From Paraburkholderia sacchari (GTDB taxonomy: Bacteria > Pseudomonadota > Gammaproteobacteria > Burkholderiales > Burkholderiaceae), in contig NZ_JTDB02000004.1 of the NCBI RefSeq assembly GCF_000785435.2, positions 310,001 to 374,000 of the forward strand: 64,000 nucleotides of DNA, read 5' to 3'. Of this stretch, positions 16,660-25,411 are shown piece after piece. Position 1 is the stretch's first letter. The number at the start of each line of letters is the position of its first letter. Both the position numbers and the translations under genes were made by a program. Under the pieces are notes generated by a model that worked only from the letters and a program-made list of their open reading frames with translations, was not told the origin of the DNA and searched no databases.

Positions 16660-18117
16660 GTGGAAGGACAGAACAGTAAACTAGCCACGCTGGACCCGAC
16701 GGGCCGGCTATATAACGACGACCTCGCGCCCGCCACCGAGCGTAAGTGGACGTCCTATAGCTTCTTCGCGGTCTGGATGTCGGCGATTCACAACATCGGG
16801 ACCTATACGTTCGTGGCGGGTTTATTTGTGCTCGGCATGACGGGGTGGCAAGTGCTCGCTTCTATTTTGATCGGCACTGGCATTCTGTTTTTTGGCATGA
16901 ACTGGGCAGGACGCATGGGGCAGCAGACCGGGGTGCCGTTTCCTGTGATGGCGCGACTCAGCTTCGGCATCTGGGGCGCCAACGTGCCCGCGTTGATTCG
17001 TGCAATCATTGCCATTTGCTGGTACGGCATTCAGACCTATCTAGCTTCGACAGCGGTGGTCGTGCTGCTGTTGCGCATCAATCCCGGCTTGCAGCACCTT
17101 GAGGATCAGAGCCTGCTCGGCCTCTCGTATCTGGGCTGGATCTGCTTCGTGTCGCTCTGGGTCATGCAACTGCTCGTCATCACGCGCGGCATGGAAGCGG
17201 TGCGCCGCTTCCAGGACTGGGCTGGGCCGATCGTGTGGGTCGTGATGCTGACGATGGCCGTGTGGCTCTTCGCGATGGCCGACTGGCACCTGCCGATGAA
17301 TCTCTCGGTCAAGCCCTTGTCGGGCAGCGGCGTGGTGCAGGGCATTCTGACCGGCGCGTTCCTGCTGGTCTCCACCTACGCGACCATGCTGCTCAACTAT
17401 TGCGACTTCACGCGCTTCGCGAAATCCGAGCGCGCCGTGATCGTCGGGAATTTCTGGGGAATCCCGATCAATTTCGCGGCGTTCGCCGCCATCAGCATCA
17501 CCATGACGGTGGGCACCGTGGTGGTGTTCGGCAAAGCCATCACCGACCCCGCATTGATACTCGCCCGCGTGCCGAACACGTTCGTGCTGGTGGTGGGCGC
17601 GCTGATGTTCATCGTGGCGACTATCGGCGTGAACGTCGTGCTCAACTTCGTGTCGCCCGCCTATGACCTCGCCAACGTGTGGCCCAAGCGCATCACGTTC
17701 CGTCGCGGCGGCATCATCAGCGCGGTGCTGGCGCTCGTGGTCATGCCCTGGAATCTGTATTCGAACCCGGTGGTCGTGAATTACTTCCTCGGCGGACTCG
17801 GCGCGTTCCTCGGGCCGCTGTTCGGCATCATGGCCGCCGACTATTTCCTGATTCGTCGCGGCGTGGTCAAGCTCGAGGACCTGTATCGCTCGGACGAAAA
17901 TGGCGAGTACTTCTATCGCAACGGTTTCAATCCGAAGGCAATGGCCGTGTTCGTGCCGACGGCGTGCGCGGCGGTTGCGGTTGCGCTGCTGCCCGCACTC
18001 TCCGCGATTGCGGCGTTTGCATGGCCGATTGGATTCGTGGCGGCGGGCGTGGCGTACTTTGCGGCGATGGGCGGAGCGGGCGCGCGCGCCAATGCCGGGG
18101 TGGGCGCGCTGGAGTAA
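16660..18117 (+). CDS. NCS1-family nucleobase/hydantoin permease
   Basis: This is a ~485-residue inner-membrane symporter of the NCS1 family (PucI, Mhp1, CodB relatives) with about 12 membrane segments. It has the N-terminal RLYNDDLAPATERKWTSYS typical of allantoin/hydantoin carriers. I select GTG 16660, which has AGGAG eight bases upstream. ATG 16642 and GTG 16627 are possible but lack a better ribosome site. It lies 112 bases after the dihydropyrimidinase on the same strand and is likely the importer of that enzyme's substrate. Confidence 0.9.
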   Translation: MEGQNSKLATLDPTGRLYNDDLAPATERKWTSYSFFAVWMSAIHNIGTYTFVAGLFVLGMTGWQVLASILIGTGILFFGMNWAGRMGQQTGVPFPVMARLSFGIWGANVPALIRAIIAICWYGIQTYLASTAVVVLLLRINPGLQHLEDQSLLGLSYLGWICFVSLWVMQLLVITRGMEAVRRFQDWAGPIVWVVMLTMAVWLFAMADWHLPMNLSVKPLSGSGVVQGILTGAFLLVSTYATMLLNYCDFTRFAKSERAVIVGNFWGIPINFAAFAAISITMTVGTVVVFGKAITDPALILARVPNTFVLVVGALMFIVATIGVNVVLNFVSPAYDLANVWPKRITFRRGGIISAVLALVVMPWNLYSNPVVVNYFLGGLGAFLGPLFGIMAADYFLIRRGVVKLEDLYRSDENGEYFYRNGFNPKAMAVFVPTACAAVAVALLPALSAIAAFAWPIGFVAAGVAYFAAMGGAGARANAGVGALE

Positions 18118-18322
18118 CGGTGTGCGCAATGAATGTGGGGCGGGTCGGGCCGGTTACGAACCCGTGCCGCCGCCCTGCATCCTGAACATCAGGGCGTAAA
18201 GACCGGGGTTGAATCAGCCGACGAATGGTTTATTAAAGCATTCAGAAAGTAAATTGAATTAAATTCCGGTCCTTAATGGATTGGGCACTAAAGTTCGTGC
18301 GGCCGTTGCCGACAATCCAGAC

Positions 18323-18550
18323 ATGGCATGCGAACCACCTGAACCTCCCGAGAATTATTCGATCTGGGCCGAAGCACGGGCACTGGAGGCCAGCATTCGC
18401 GTGATCCGGCGGGCTCAGGGCAAGAAGAATCCCGAGGACTTTCCGCCGCATAGTCCCGAATGCCTCGCTGCCATGAATGAGTTCGTACGCGATGTCTGCC
18501 GGGTTCTGGAAATCGATCTGAATGAGCCCGACGTCGAAGACGACGATTAA
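18323..18550 (+). CDS. Small acidic hypothetical protein
   Basis: A 75-residue frame starts MACEPPEPPENYSIWAEARA and ends in the acidic tail NEPDVEDDD. I do not recognise a family. It contains a likely helix (ALEASIRVIRRAQ) and a second helical stretch before the tail. No good ribosome-binding site precedes ATG 18323, and a TTG at 18281 could extend it by 14 residues. The composition is protein-like and no overlapping gene competes, but the call is weak. Confidence 0.45.
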   Translation: MACEPPEPPENYSIWAEARALEASIRVIRRAQGKKNPEDFPPHSPECLAAMNEFVRDVCRVLEIDLNEPDVEDDD

Positions 18551-18753
18551 TTAGTACGAGGGCGAGAATTGAGCACGAACAAGCGTTTATCCAGGCGGCT
18601 CCGGCGTCTGTCCACATAGCGGGCTGTGGCGCTTCAATCCCGGTATGCTTGAATCGTTGAGGTCAGCGGATGATGGGTTGCGAAAAACGAAACACGCGCA
18701 CTTATTGAACCGAAAGCCGAAACATTCACCGTAACGGAAATCTGGAGAAGCGC

Positions 18754-19047
18754 ATGAAACGATTCATTGCAGCAATGCTGGTGGGTACCGCAGCCATCGC
18801 GTCGACGGCTTACGCACAGACGACGACCGAGCCCGCAGCCAACACTGCGCAACCGGCGGCCAACGCCGCACAACCCGCGAATACCGACGCGATTGTCCAG
18901 ATGCGTGCGCAGATTGCCGCCGCCAACAGGGAATACGACAAGAAGGTCGGTGCCGCGAAGAAGGTCTTTGAATCGAAGAAGGCGGCGGCCGCCAAGGTTC
19001 GCGACGAAAAGGTTGCGGCAGCACGCAACGGCGTGCCGACCCAATAA
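18754..19047 (+). CDS. Small secreted Ala/Lys-rich protein
   Basis: This 97-residue protein has a classical Sec signal peptide (cleavage after AYA, about residue 21). A low-complexity Asn-Ala-Gln-Pro linker follows, with repeats of AANTAQP type. It ends in a charged helix rich in Ala, Lys and Val (YDKKVGAAKKVFESKKAAAA) that could form a coiled coil. The start is supported by GGAGAA. A strong hairpin terminator lies 18 bases after the stop. It is probably a small periplasmic protein of unknown function. Confidence 0.75.
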   Translation: MKRFIAAMLVGTAAIASTAYAQTTTEPAANTAQPAANAAQPANTDAIVQMRAQIAAANREYDKKVGAAKKVFESKKAAAAKVRDEKVAAARNGVPTQ

Positions 19048-19064
19048 AGCCGGAGCAGCAACAT

Positions 19065-19112
19065 AAAATCGCCCACGGCAGGATGGTTTCCTGGCGTGGG
19101 CGATTTTATTTT
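19065..19112. terminator. Strong bidirectional terminator
   Basis: Perfect 13-base arms AAAATCGCCCACG (19065-19077) and CGTGGGCGATTTT (19095-19107) enclose a further CAGGA/TCCTG pair with one G-G mismatch. T-runs (or A-runs on the opposite strand) are on both flanks. It separates the secreted-protein gene from the LysR gene that ends at 19152 on the other strand. Confidence 0.85.
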
Positions 19113-19151
19113 CTGTGACTGTTCGAGATCGGGCTTCCTTGAATCGCGCTG

Positions 19152-20042
19152 TCACTCCCGATACCGGAAGAACTCGATGAAGGCTCGCAGCGCCGGGCGC
19201 ATTTGCCGGCGCGAGGGGTAATAGATATAGAAGCCGTCGAATTGCGGACACCATTCCTGCATGACCGGAATCAGACGTCCGGCACGAAGGTCCTCGGCAA
19301 TCGCTTCCTCGAAGAGAAACGCGAGTCCCAAACCGTCGAGCGCGGCCTGCCGCATCAGGGTCTGTTGAGGCAGGATCAAATTGCCCTTCACCTCCACGCT
19401 GATCGGGCGTCCGTCTTTTTCCAGTTCCCAGCGGTAAATGCGCCCGCTTTCGAAGCGTCGGCGGATGCATTGGTGATCGGCCAGATCGCGAGGGTGTGTC
19501 GGTTTCGGATGGCTTTCAAAATAGAAAGGCGTCGCAACGATCAGACTCCGGCGAGGGCCACTCGCGCGCACCGCGATCATGTCCGCCTGGAGGCTTTCGC
19601 CCAATCTCAACCCCGCATCACAACCGCTTTCCACGATGTCCTCGAACAGGTCGGAGGCGCGAATGTCTAGTTCGATCTGCGGATAGCGCGTGCTGAAGGC
19701 GCGCAGGCGGGGCACGATCAATTCTTCCGCGGCCAGCAGCGGCATCGTGATTCGCAGTGGCCCGGTAGGGGTTGCGCGCTGCTCGGCGGCCTCGGCCAAT
19801 CCCGCTGCGATGTCCGAAAGCGGCGCGCCAACCCGGTCGAGCAATCGTTGGCCTTCCTCGGTGGGGCGCGTCGAGCGGGTCGTGCGCGCCAGCAGCCTGA
19901 CGCCCAGGCTGGCTTCCAGCGTCGAGACTGCATGACTGACTGCCGAAGGCGCAATGCCAAGGTGATCGGCCGCCGCGCGAAAGCTTCCAAGCTGCGAAAC
20001 GGTCACGAATACGGTGAGTTGCGAAAGCTGTGTCCGGTCCAT
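19152..20042 (-). CDS. LysR-family regulator, divergent from aldo/keto reductase
   Basis: This is a 296-residue LysR-type regulator. The HTH occupies residues ~5-60 (SFRAAADHLGIAPSAVSHAV) and the co-inducer domain follows from ~90. I set the start at MDRTQLSQL (ATG 20042). The frame is open far upstream, but those residues are antisense to the reductase gene and are not LysR-like. It is divergent from the aldo/keto reductase gene with a 105-base gap, the usual layout for a LysR regulator and its single target. Confidence 0.9.
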   Translation of the reverse strand: MDRTQLSQLTVFVTVSQLGSFRAAADHLGIAPSAVSHAVSTLEASLGVRLLARTTRSTRPTEEGQRLLDRVGAPLSDIAAGLAEAAEQRATPTGPLRITMPLLAAEELIVPRLRAFSTRYPQIELDIRASDLFEDIVESGCDAGLRLGESLQADMIAVRASGPRRSLIVATPFYFESHPKPTHPRDLADHQCIRRRFESGRIYRWELEKDGRPISVEVKGNLILPQQTLMRQAALDGLGLAFLFEEAIAEDLRAGRLIPVMQEWCPQFDGFYIYYPSRRQMRPALRAFIEFFRYRE

Positions 20043-20147
20043 TGTTCTATTAAATAGATTGGGGCAATCGAATCCGCACATATTATCGAATGATCGATCG
20101 GCGACTACGATAGCTGCATCCCGGGACATTCGCGAAAGGAGAGAAAG

Positions 20148-21143
20148 ATGCAGAAGCGCAGACTTGGACAATTCGATATTTCCGCCATTGGCCTCGGTTG
20201 CATGGGGCTCAGTCAGGCCTACGGGGTGCAGGACGAAGCAGCATCGACCGATACGTTGCACCGGGCGATCGATCTCGGGGTGAGCTTTTTCGACACCGCC
20301 GAGGTGTACGGTCCGCATCGCAACGAAATCCTGCTGGGGCGCGCACTCAAGCCGTATCGCGACAAAGTGGTGATCGCGACGAAATTCGGCTTTACGTATC
20401 GTCACGATCGTGACGATTTTGGCGAGATAACCGGTACCGATGGCCGCCCGGAAAATGCCAGGGCGGTGGCGGAGGCATCGCTCAAGCGTTTGCAAGCAGA
20501 TGTGATCGACCTGTATTACCTGCATCGTGTCGATCCGGCCGTGCCCATCGAAGAAACCGTGGGCGCGATGGCGGACCTGGTCGCACAAGGCAAGGTGCGC
20601 GCAATCGGCTTGTCCGAAGTTTCCGCCGAGACCTTGCGGCGGGCGCATGCGGTCCACCCGATCACGGCGCTCCAAAGCGAATATTCGCTCTGGACACGCG
20701 ATGTCGAGCGCAATGGCGTGCTGGCGGCTTGCCGCGAGCTCGAGGTTGGCTTTGTGCCGTTCAGCCCGCTCGGGCGCGGCTTCCTGACGGGCACGGTAGC
20801 GTCGCTCGCGGCGCTGGGCGAGCAGGACTTTCGCCGCAGCCTGCCGCGTTTCCAGCCCGGCCATATCGAGGCGAATCGCAAGCTCGTTGCGGCTGTCGAG
20901 GCCATCGCGCTCGAGAAAGGGGTGACGGCGGCCCAGCTTGCGCTTGCCTGGGTACTGGCGCAAGGCGACGACATCGTGCCAATCCCGGGAGCCAAGCGCA
21001 TTGCGCATCTGGAGCAGAATGCCAGCGCCGCCGATATTCGATTGAGCGCGGACGAATGCGCGCGGCTCGAAGCCATCTTCTCACCCGAGCATATCTCTGG
21101 CGGACGCTACCCGGAGGTGTTCGAGAAGATGGCGCAGAATTGA
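20148..21143 (+). CDS. Aldo/keto reductase
   Basis: This 331-residue NADPH-dependent reductase has the AKR (beta/alpha)8 fold. The catalytic tetrad is visible as Asp49 (FFDTAEVYG), Tyr54, Lys79 (IATKFGF) and His126 (YYLHRVD). The C-terminal GAKR segment (IPGAKRIAHLEQN) matches the cofactor-binding region. It resembles the AKR13/YakC group that starts with RLG...ISAIGLGCMGLS. It probably reduces aldehydes or ketones, and is likely controlled by the divergent LysR protein. The substrate is not evident. Confidence 0.92.
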   Translation: MQKRRLGQFDISAIGLGCMGLSQAYGVQDEAASTDTLHRAIDLGVSFFDTAEVYGPHRNEILLGRALKPYRDKVVIATKFGFTYRHDRDDFGEITGTDGRPENARAVAEASLKRLQADVIDLYYLHRVDPAVPIEETVGAMADLVAQGKVRAIGLSEVSAETLRRAHAVHPITALQSEYSLWTRDVERNGVLAACRELEVGFVPFSPLGRGFLTGTVASLAALGEQDFRRSLPRFQPGHIEANRKLVAAVEAIALEKGVTAAQLALAWVLAQGDDIVPIPGAKRIAHLEQNASAADIRLSADECARLEAIFSPEHISGGRYPEVFEKMAQN

Positions 21144-21391
21144 CGCATTCGTCCTGAACGGGAGCAGCCGGGGCGTCGTTCATTAAAAGGAATCCTAATG
21201 TTGCTGGCGCAACATGATGAATGACGCCGGTAGCGCCTGGCGCTGGCGAATATTTCTGTCCCCTGTATCTAAAGGGGGACATTACACATCGATGTTAGCG
21301 CCAGACCGCTGGTTGATCTTCGCGGCGAAGTAGTTCATATTCAATATGAATTTTTCGACCGCTATGCGCCGATTCACGGCGCAACTTTCCT

Positions 21392-22348
21392 ATGCGTAAA
21401 GAGCCAGGCTCCGGCAACGCTGGCCCGCGGCAGTGTTCCAGTTGTGGGGCCAGGCTTGCCGGGCCGCTAAATTTTTGCCCTCATTGCGGCGCGAGCCAGC
21501 AGGGCGCGTCGCCTCGCGAGCCGATGCGGGCCGATCAGCGCCCCTATGAGGACCACGAGGGCCACCACAGGCGATCGTATCTCTATGCGTTCGCCACGGT
21601 GGCTGTGTTCGTGTCCGTTTTCGCAGGCTACATACTCTCGCATCGCAATGGAGGGGAAGGGTCCGCCGAGACTCAGGTGGCCCAGGGGACCGTGGCGGGC
21701 ATGCCGCAGGAATCCGCGACTGTGGCCACCAATGAGCCCGCGAACGTATCGGCAAATGTATCCGCGAACGTATCTCCCAGTGTTGCCACATCGCCCGCGC
21801 CCATGCCGTCTCCAGTGGCCGTGCCCATGCCGTCCGCGCAGACCGCGCCGCCGCCGCCCCCAGCCGCGCCGGTGTCGCCGCCTCGTCACGAAGTCCCTTC
21901 ACATACCGAACGTACGGAACCCGCGCCTCGGGGCGCGGCATCGCTCAGGAGTCTTCGCGACGAGCGCGCCGTCGCCATGAAGCGCGATGCGAGCTTGCGC
22001 GCCGACGTCTCGCGCAATCTTGCCGGCGCGCGGGCGAGCCTCGATAAGAGCAATCTCGGCCCCGCTCGCAGATCCATCATGAGCGTGCTAGCCGAGCAGC
22101 CCGGCAACGGCGAGGCGCTGCAATTGCAATCCGAGCTGCGTGCCCGCGAGCAAGATCGTGACTTGCTGCTGGGCAGCGCCCGGCTGTGCGCGCGCCAGGC
22201 CGACTGGGTATGCGCCTGGCGCAACGCCGGCCGTGCATTGACCGTCGACGCGTCGAGCAGCGAGGCGAGGGGCTTGCTCTCGCGCGCGATGGCCGAGCAA
22301 AGCGCAAAGGGCGAACGGGAATTCGATCCTAGCCTGGATAGTCAGTAA
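21392..22348 (+). CDS. Membrane-anchored zinc-ribbon protein with proline-rich linker
   Basis: This 318-residue protein has an unusual domain order. It begins with an N-terminal zinc ribbon (Cys15, Cys18, Cys29, Cys32: CSSCG ... CPHCG). A single membrane segment follows at ~62-82 (SYLYAFATVAVFVSVFAGYI). A long Ala/Pro/Val linker contains tandem ANVS units and a poly-Pro stretch, and the C-terminal helical region (~200-310) has TPR-like spacing (QPGNGEALQLQSELRAREQD). The ribbon is predicted to be cytoplasmic and the C-terminus periplasmic. I do not recognise a named family. Confidence 0.8.
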   Translation: MRKEPGSGNAGPRQCSSCGARLAGPLNFCPHCGASQQGASPREPMRADQRPYEDHEGHHRRSYLYAFATVAVFVSVFAGYILSHRNGGEGSAETQVAQGTVAGMPQESATVATNEPANVSANVSANVSPSVATSPAPMPSPVAVPMPSAQTAPPPPPAAPVSPPRHEVPSHTERTEPAPRGAASLRSLRDERAVAMKRDASLRADVSRNLAGARASLDKSNLGPARRSIMSVLAEQPGNGEALQLQSELRAREQDRDLLLGSARLCARQADWVCAWRNAGRALTVDASSSEARGLLSRAMAEQSAKGEREFDPSLDSQ

Positions 22349-22436
22349 ATTTTTCTTCGCGCTGTCTTTGGGCGCATGTAAAAATAATCAGTCATCCTTT
22401 GTAAGGAGCATCGCGACCGATTGCAAATGCGCTTTG

Positions 22437-23246
22437 TCAACGCGCTTCTCGTATGGAGCGTGGATGCCACAACCGCGCGCCGCCTTCAATGCCGCGTTCG
22501 TTCGGAACGGTTGCCACGTTCGGCGGCAGATCGAAAGTGAGCCGCGCCGCATTGCCGCCGCCAATCCACAGCTTGTCGTAATGCACGAGCGATTCGAGAA
22601 TGCCGATAACTTTCTCGATGCGCTCGTTCCACCGCTTGTTGCCGACCTTGCGGCGCGCGGTATCGCCGATATATTCGTCGTATGCGTGTTTTTTGCTGAC
22701 CGGATGATGCGCGAGTTCGAGATGCGGCATCAATTCACCGTCGCGGAACATCGCGGTGCCCACGCCCGTGCCGAGCGTGAGGACGAATTCGAGGCCGTTG
22801 CCTTCGATGGCGGCGAGGCCCTGCATTTCCGCATCGTTGATCATGCGCACCGAGGGATTGCCCAGGCGCTCGCCAAGCATTTGCGCGAGCGGCACGTCGC
22901 TCCAGCCTTGCACGCCGAGATGCGGCGCCGTGAATACGCGATTGTCGCGCACGAAACCGGGAAAGCCTATCGACACGTGCGTGGGCGGATACTGCTCGAC
23001 CAACGGCTTGACGAGCGCATCGAGCGTGTCGACGAGCAGCGCTGGCGGGCAAGGATGCGGCGTCGCCACGCGCACGCGTTCGGTGCGCATCTGGCCGTCC
23101 GCATCGACGATCGCCGCCTTCAGGCCGGTGCCGCCTATGTCGATGGCGAGTATGTTTTCGATGCGCGGCGATGCGGGCGCGGCATGCTTCGTGCGCGATT
23201 GTACGTTTTTCGACGTGCTTTTCGACTTGCTTTTTGTGCCGGTCAC
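22437..23246 (-). CDS. ppgK: ROK-family polyphosphate glucokinase-like kinase
   Basis: This 269-residue cytosolic sugar kinase is like polyphosphate:glucose phosphotransferases. The phosphate-binding motif LAIDIGGTGLKAAIVDADG lies near residue 33. A second glycine-rich loop LTLGTGVGTAMF, the catalytic Asp in INDAE and C-terminal WIGGGNA complete the ROK/actin-fold signature. The N-terminal ~28 residues are a Ser/Lys-rich extension. The start GTG 23246 is supported by GGAGAG seven bases ahead. ATP-dependent glucokinase activity is the main alternative. Confidence 0.85.
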   Translation of the reverse strand: MTGTKSKSKSTSKNVQSRTKHAAPASPRIENILAIDIGGTGLKAAIVDADGQMRTERVRVATPHPCPPALLVDTLDALVKPLVEQYPPTHVSIGFPGFVRDNRVFTAPHLGVQGWSDVPLAQMLGERLGNPSVRMINDAEMQGLAAIEGNGLEFVLTLGTGVGTAMFRDGELMPHLELAHHPVSKKHAYDEYIGDTARRKVGNKRWNERIEKVIGILESLVHYDKLWIGGGNAARLTFDLPPNVATVPNERGIEGGARLWHPRSIREAR

Positions 23247-23397
23247 TATTCAGCTCTCCAATGATCACATGCGATCGCACGCCCGGTGCGATGTCATTGC
23301 TTCGCTCGCCCGATGCAACCATGCTTCGGTCGAGCCCTCATTGTGCGCAGCGTAGCATGGCGCCGTTTGCACGGCCGATGGCATGCATCCGCTGGTC

Positions 23398-23414
23398 GTT
23401 AAGGCGGAGTTAAG
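23398..23414 (+). promoter_or_regulatory. PmrA/QseB-type response-regulator box
   Basis: A direct repeat GTTAAG-N5-GTTAAG starts at 23398 and 23409, an 11-base period. It lies 47 bases before the ATG of the membrane protein at 23461. TTAAG-N6-TTAAG direct repeats are the known binding form of PmrA/QseB/BasR-type OmpR-family regulators. The repeat is seen directly; which regulator binds is inferred. Confidence 0.5.
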
Positions 23415-23460
23415 CCTGGGCTGAATAGAATCGGGCACTATTCACTCAGGAGAGCTGCCT

Positions 23461-24249
23461 ATGAATTCCACCGCCAAGGGCGTGGCAGAGCACGCGCTTA
23501 GCAAGGTTCCCGAACTCACGCTCGGGTTCTGGACTGTCAAGATTGCCGCAACCACGCTCGGCGAGACCGGGGGTGATTGGGTCACGATGTCGCTGAACCT
23601 CGGTTATCTCGTCGGCACGCTGATCTTTTTCGCGGCCTTCGTGGTGCTGGTTTCGGCGCAGGTGCGCGCGAAACAATTCCATGCGTCACTGTATTGGGCC
23701 ACGATCGTGGCCACCACCACGTTGGGCACGACGCTAGCCGACTTCTGCGACCGCTCGCTCGGTCTCGGCTACCCCGGCGGCGTGACCATCATCGTTATTC
23801 TGCTCGCCGCGAGCCTGGCAATCTGGTACCGCGTGGAAGGGACAGTCTCGATCGAGAGCGTGGCAACGGTGCGCGTGGAGTGGTTCTACTGGACCACGAT
23901 CCTGTTCTCGCAAACACTGGGCACCGCGCTCGGCGATTGGGTGGCCGGCGAGGACCGGGGCGGCCTCGGGCTGGGCTACGAAACGGGCGCCGCTATCTTC
24001 GGTGCGGGGCTCGTTGTGGTTGGACTGCTCTGGCTGTCCCGCCGCGTTTCGCGCACGACGCTGTTCTGGGCGGCATTCGCGCTGACGCGCCCGCTCGGCG
24101 CGACGCTCGGCGACTTGCTCGACAAGCCGATTGCGCAGGGTGGTTTCGAGGTAAGCCGGTTCTACGCCTCGGGCATTCTGTTTGCGTTCATGACGGTTTG
24201 CATCATGCTGATCCCGCAACGCGCGGCGCGCCGCGTATCGGCAAAGTAG
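23461..24249 (+). CDS. COG4705-type membrane-anchored protein with four internal repeats
   Basis: This 262-residue integral membrane protein has about eight hydrophobic segments. Four internal repeats share a core: FWTVKIAATTLGETGGDW, YWATIVATTTLGTTLADF, YWTTILFSQTLGTALGDW and LFWAAFALTRPLGATLGDLL. Each repeat ends with a conserved small-residue/acid motif (TLG-T-x-x-D). This matches the uncharacterised COG4705 family. The repeated TLG...D units could line a channel or substrate path, but no function is established. The ATG has CAGGAG upstream and a response-regulator-type box lies just before it. Confidence 0.85.
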   Translation: MNSTAKGVAEHALSKVPELTLGFWTVKIAATTLGETGGDWVTMSLNLGYLVGTLIFFAAFVVLVSAQVRAKQFHASLYWATIVATTTLGTTLADFCDRSLGLGYPGGVTIIVILLAASLAIWYRVEGTVSIESVATVRVEWFYWTTILFSQTLGTALGDWVAGEDRGGLGLGYETGAAIFGAGLVVVGLLWLSRRVSRTTLFWAAFALTRPLGATLGDLLDKPIAQGGFEVSRFYASGILFAFMTVCIMLIPQRAARRVSAK

Positions 24250-24311
24250 TGAGCGCGGTTTCGAGGTAACGCGGTCGTGCGACGCATATCGTACGACCGC
24301 GCACGACCCGC

Positions 24312-25250
24312 TCATTCGAGCGGGAAGCCGCCCTCGAACGATTGCCGAAGAAATTCGATAAAGCGCGTGACGGCTCTCGGCACGTGCACGCCGTAAGGGC
24401 GCACCACATACAACTGCGCGGCGAATCCCACCGGCCGCCAGTCGGGGAGCAGCACCACGAGCTTGCGCGCCTGCAACGCGGATTGCGCGCTGAAATCCGG
24501 CAACAGCACGATGCCGAGATGCTCCAGCGCGGCATCGCGCAAGGCCTCGCTGTTATTGGCCGCGAGTGGGCCGTTCACGGTCACGCTCACGCGCGACTGC
24601 ACGGCGCGGCGTCCCGTTTTTTCGAACGACCACACGCCCGAACCTACGGTGCGCGGGTAATAGAGGCAGTCGTGCGTCGCGAGATCTGCGGGCGTTTTCG
24701 GAATGCCGTGCTTCTTCAGATAGGTGGGCGTTGCGGCAATCACCGAGCGGATGTCGCACAGCTTCCACGCCACATGCGTTTCCGGAACCTGCGCGCTATG
24801 GCGGATCGCGAGGTCGAAGCCTTCGCTCGCAATCGAAGTGAGCCGGTCGGAGAGTTCCAGTTGCACGCGCACCTCGGGGTTCTCCCGCGAAAAGTGCGCG
24901 AGGCGCGGGACGAGTTGCTGGCGCGAGAAAGCGACCGGCGCAGTGACGCGCACAGTGCCGCGCGGCACCTCGGCCATTTCGCGCACGCTCGCGAAGCTGG
25001 TGGCAATGCGCTCGAATTCCTCACGCGTCTCTTCCACGAGACGCTGCCCCGCTTCGGTGAAGCGCACGCTGCGCGTGGTGCGCTGCACGAGCGCCACGCC
25101 GGCTACGCGCTCGAGTTCGGCAATGCGCTGGCTCATCGCGGCCTTGCTCACGCCGAGGCGCGCGGCGGCCGCCGTGTAGCTGCCCTGCGCCGCAAGCACA
25201 TTCAGCCAGTGCAGATGCATCCAGAGCGCTTCGACCTTCTGCGTATCCAT
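24312..25250 (-). CDS. LysR-family regulator
   Basis: This 312-residue LysR-type regulator of the AaeR/DsdC-like branch has its HTH at ~15-65 (SYTAAAARLGVSKAAMSQRI) and the effector domain after ~95. I start at ATG 25250 (MDTQKVEALWMHLHWLN); upstream in-frame codons show no family similarity. It is convergent with the COG4705 gene and lies 161 bases downstream of the beta-HAD dehydrogenase gene on the same strand, a possible target. Confidence 0.88.
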   Translation of the reverse strand: MDTQKVEALWMHLHWLNVLAAQGSYTAAAARLGVSKAAMSQRIAELERVAGVALVQRTTRSVRFTEAGQRLVEETREEFERIATSFASVREMAEVPRGTVRVTAPVAFSRQQLVPRLAHFSRENPEVRVQLELSDRLTSIASEGFDLAIRHSAQVPETHVAWKLCDIRSVIAATPTYLKKHGIPKTPADLATHDCLYYPRTVGSGVWSFEKTGRRAVQSRVSVTVNGPLAANNSEALRDAALEHLGIVLLPDFSAQSALQARKLVVLLPDWRPVGFAAQLYVVRPYGVHVPRAVTRFIEFLRQSFEGGFPLE

Positions 25251-25411
25251 GAAAGCGGATCCTGCCTTCCAGATCGGGAAATGCCGCCGATGATAGCACC
25301 GAGCGTGCGCACTTTTTATTGTCATCGACGGGGATTGTTCGCGTCAGGAAACAATCGGAAGTCGAAGCTTCGCGGTCAGCGCGGCGGTGCAAGCAGCCGC
25401 GCGCCTGTGCA

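Noticed and set aside
17041..18129. Minus-strand 362-codon frame opposite the NCS1 permease
   Set aside because: It is the same kind of antisense shadow, rich in His and Arg and without domain features. The permease on the plus strand is unambiguous.
18171..18196. CGCCCTG...CAGGGCG hairpin after the NCS1 permease as a terminator
   Set aside because: The 7-base stem has a 12-base loop and no T-run on either strand, so the evidence is too weak.
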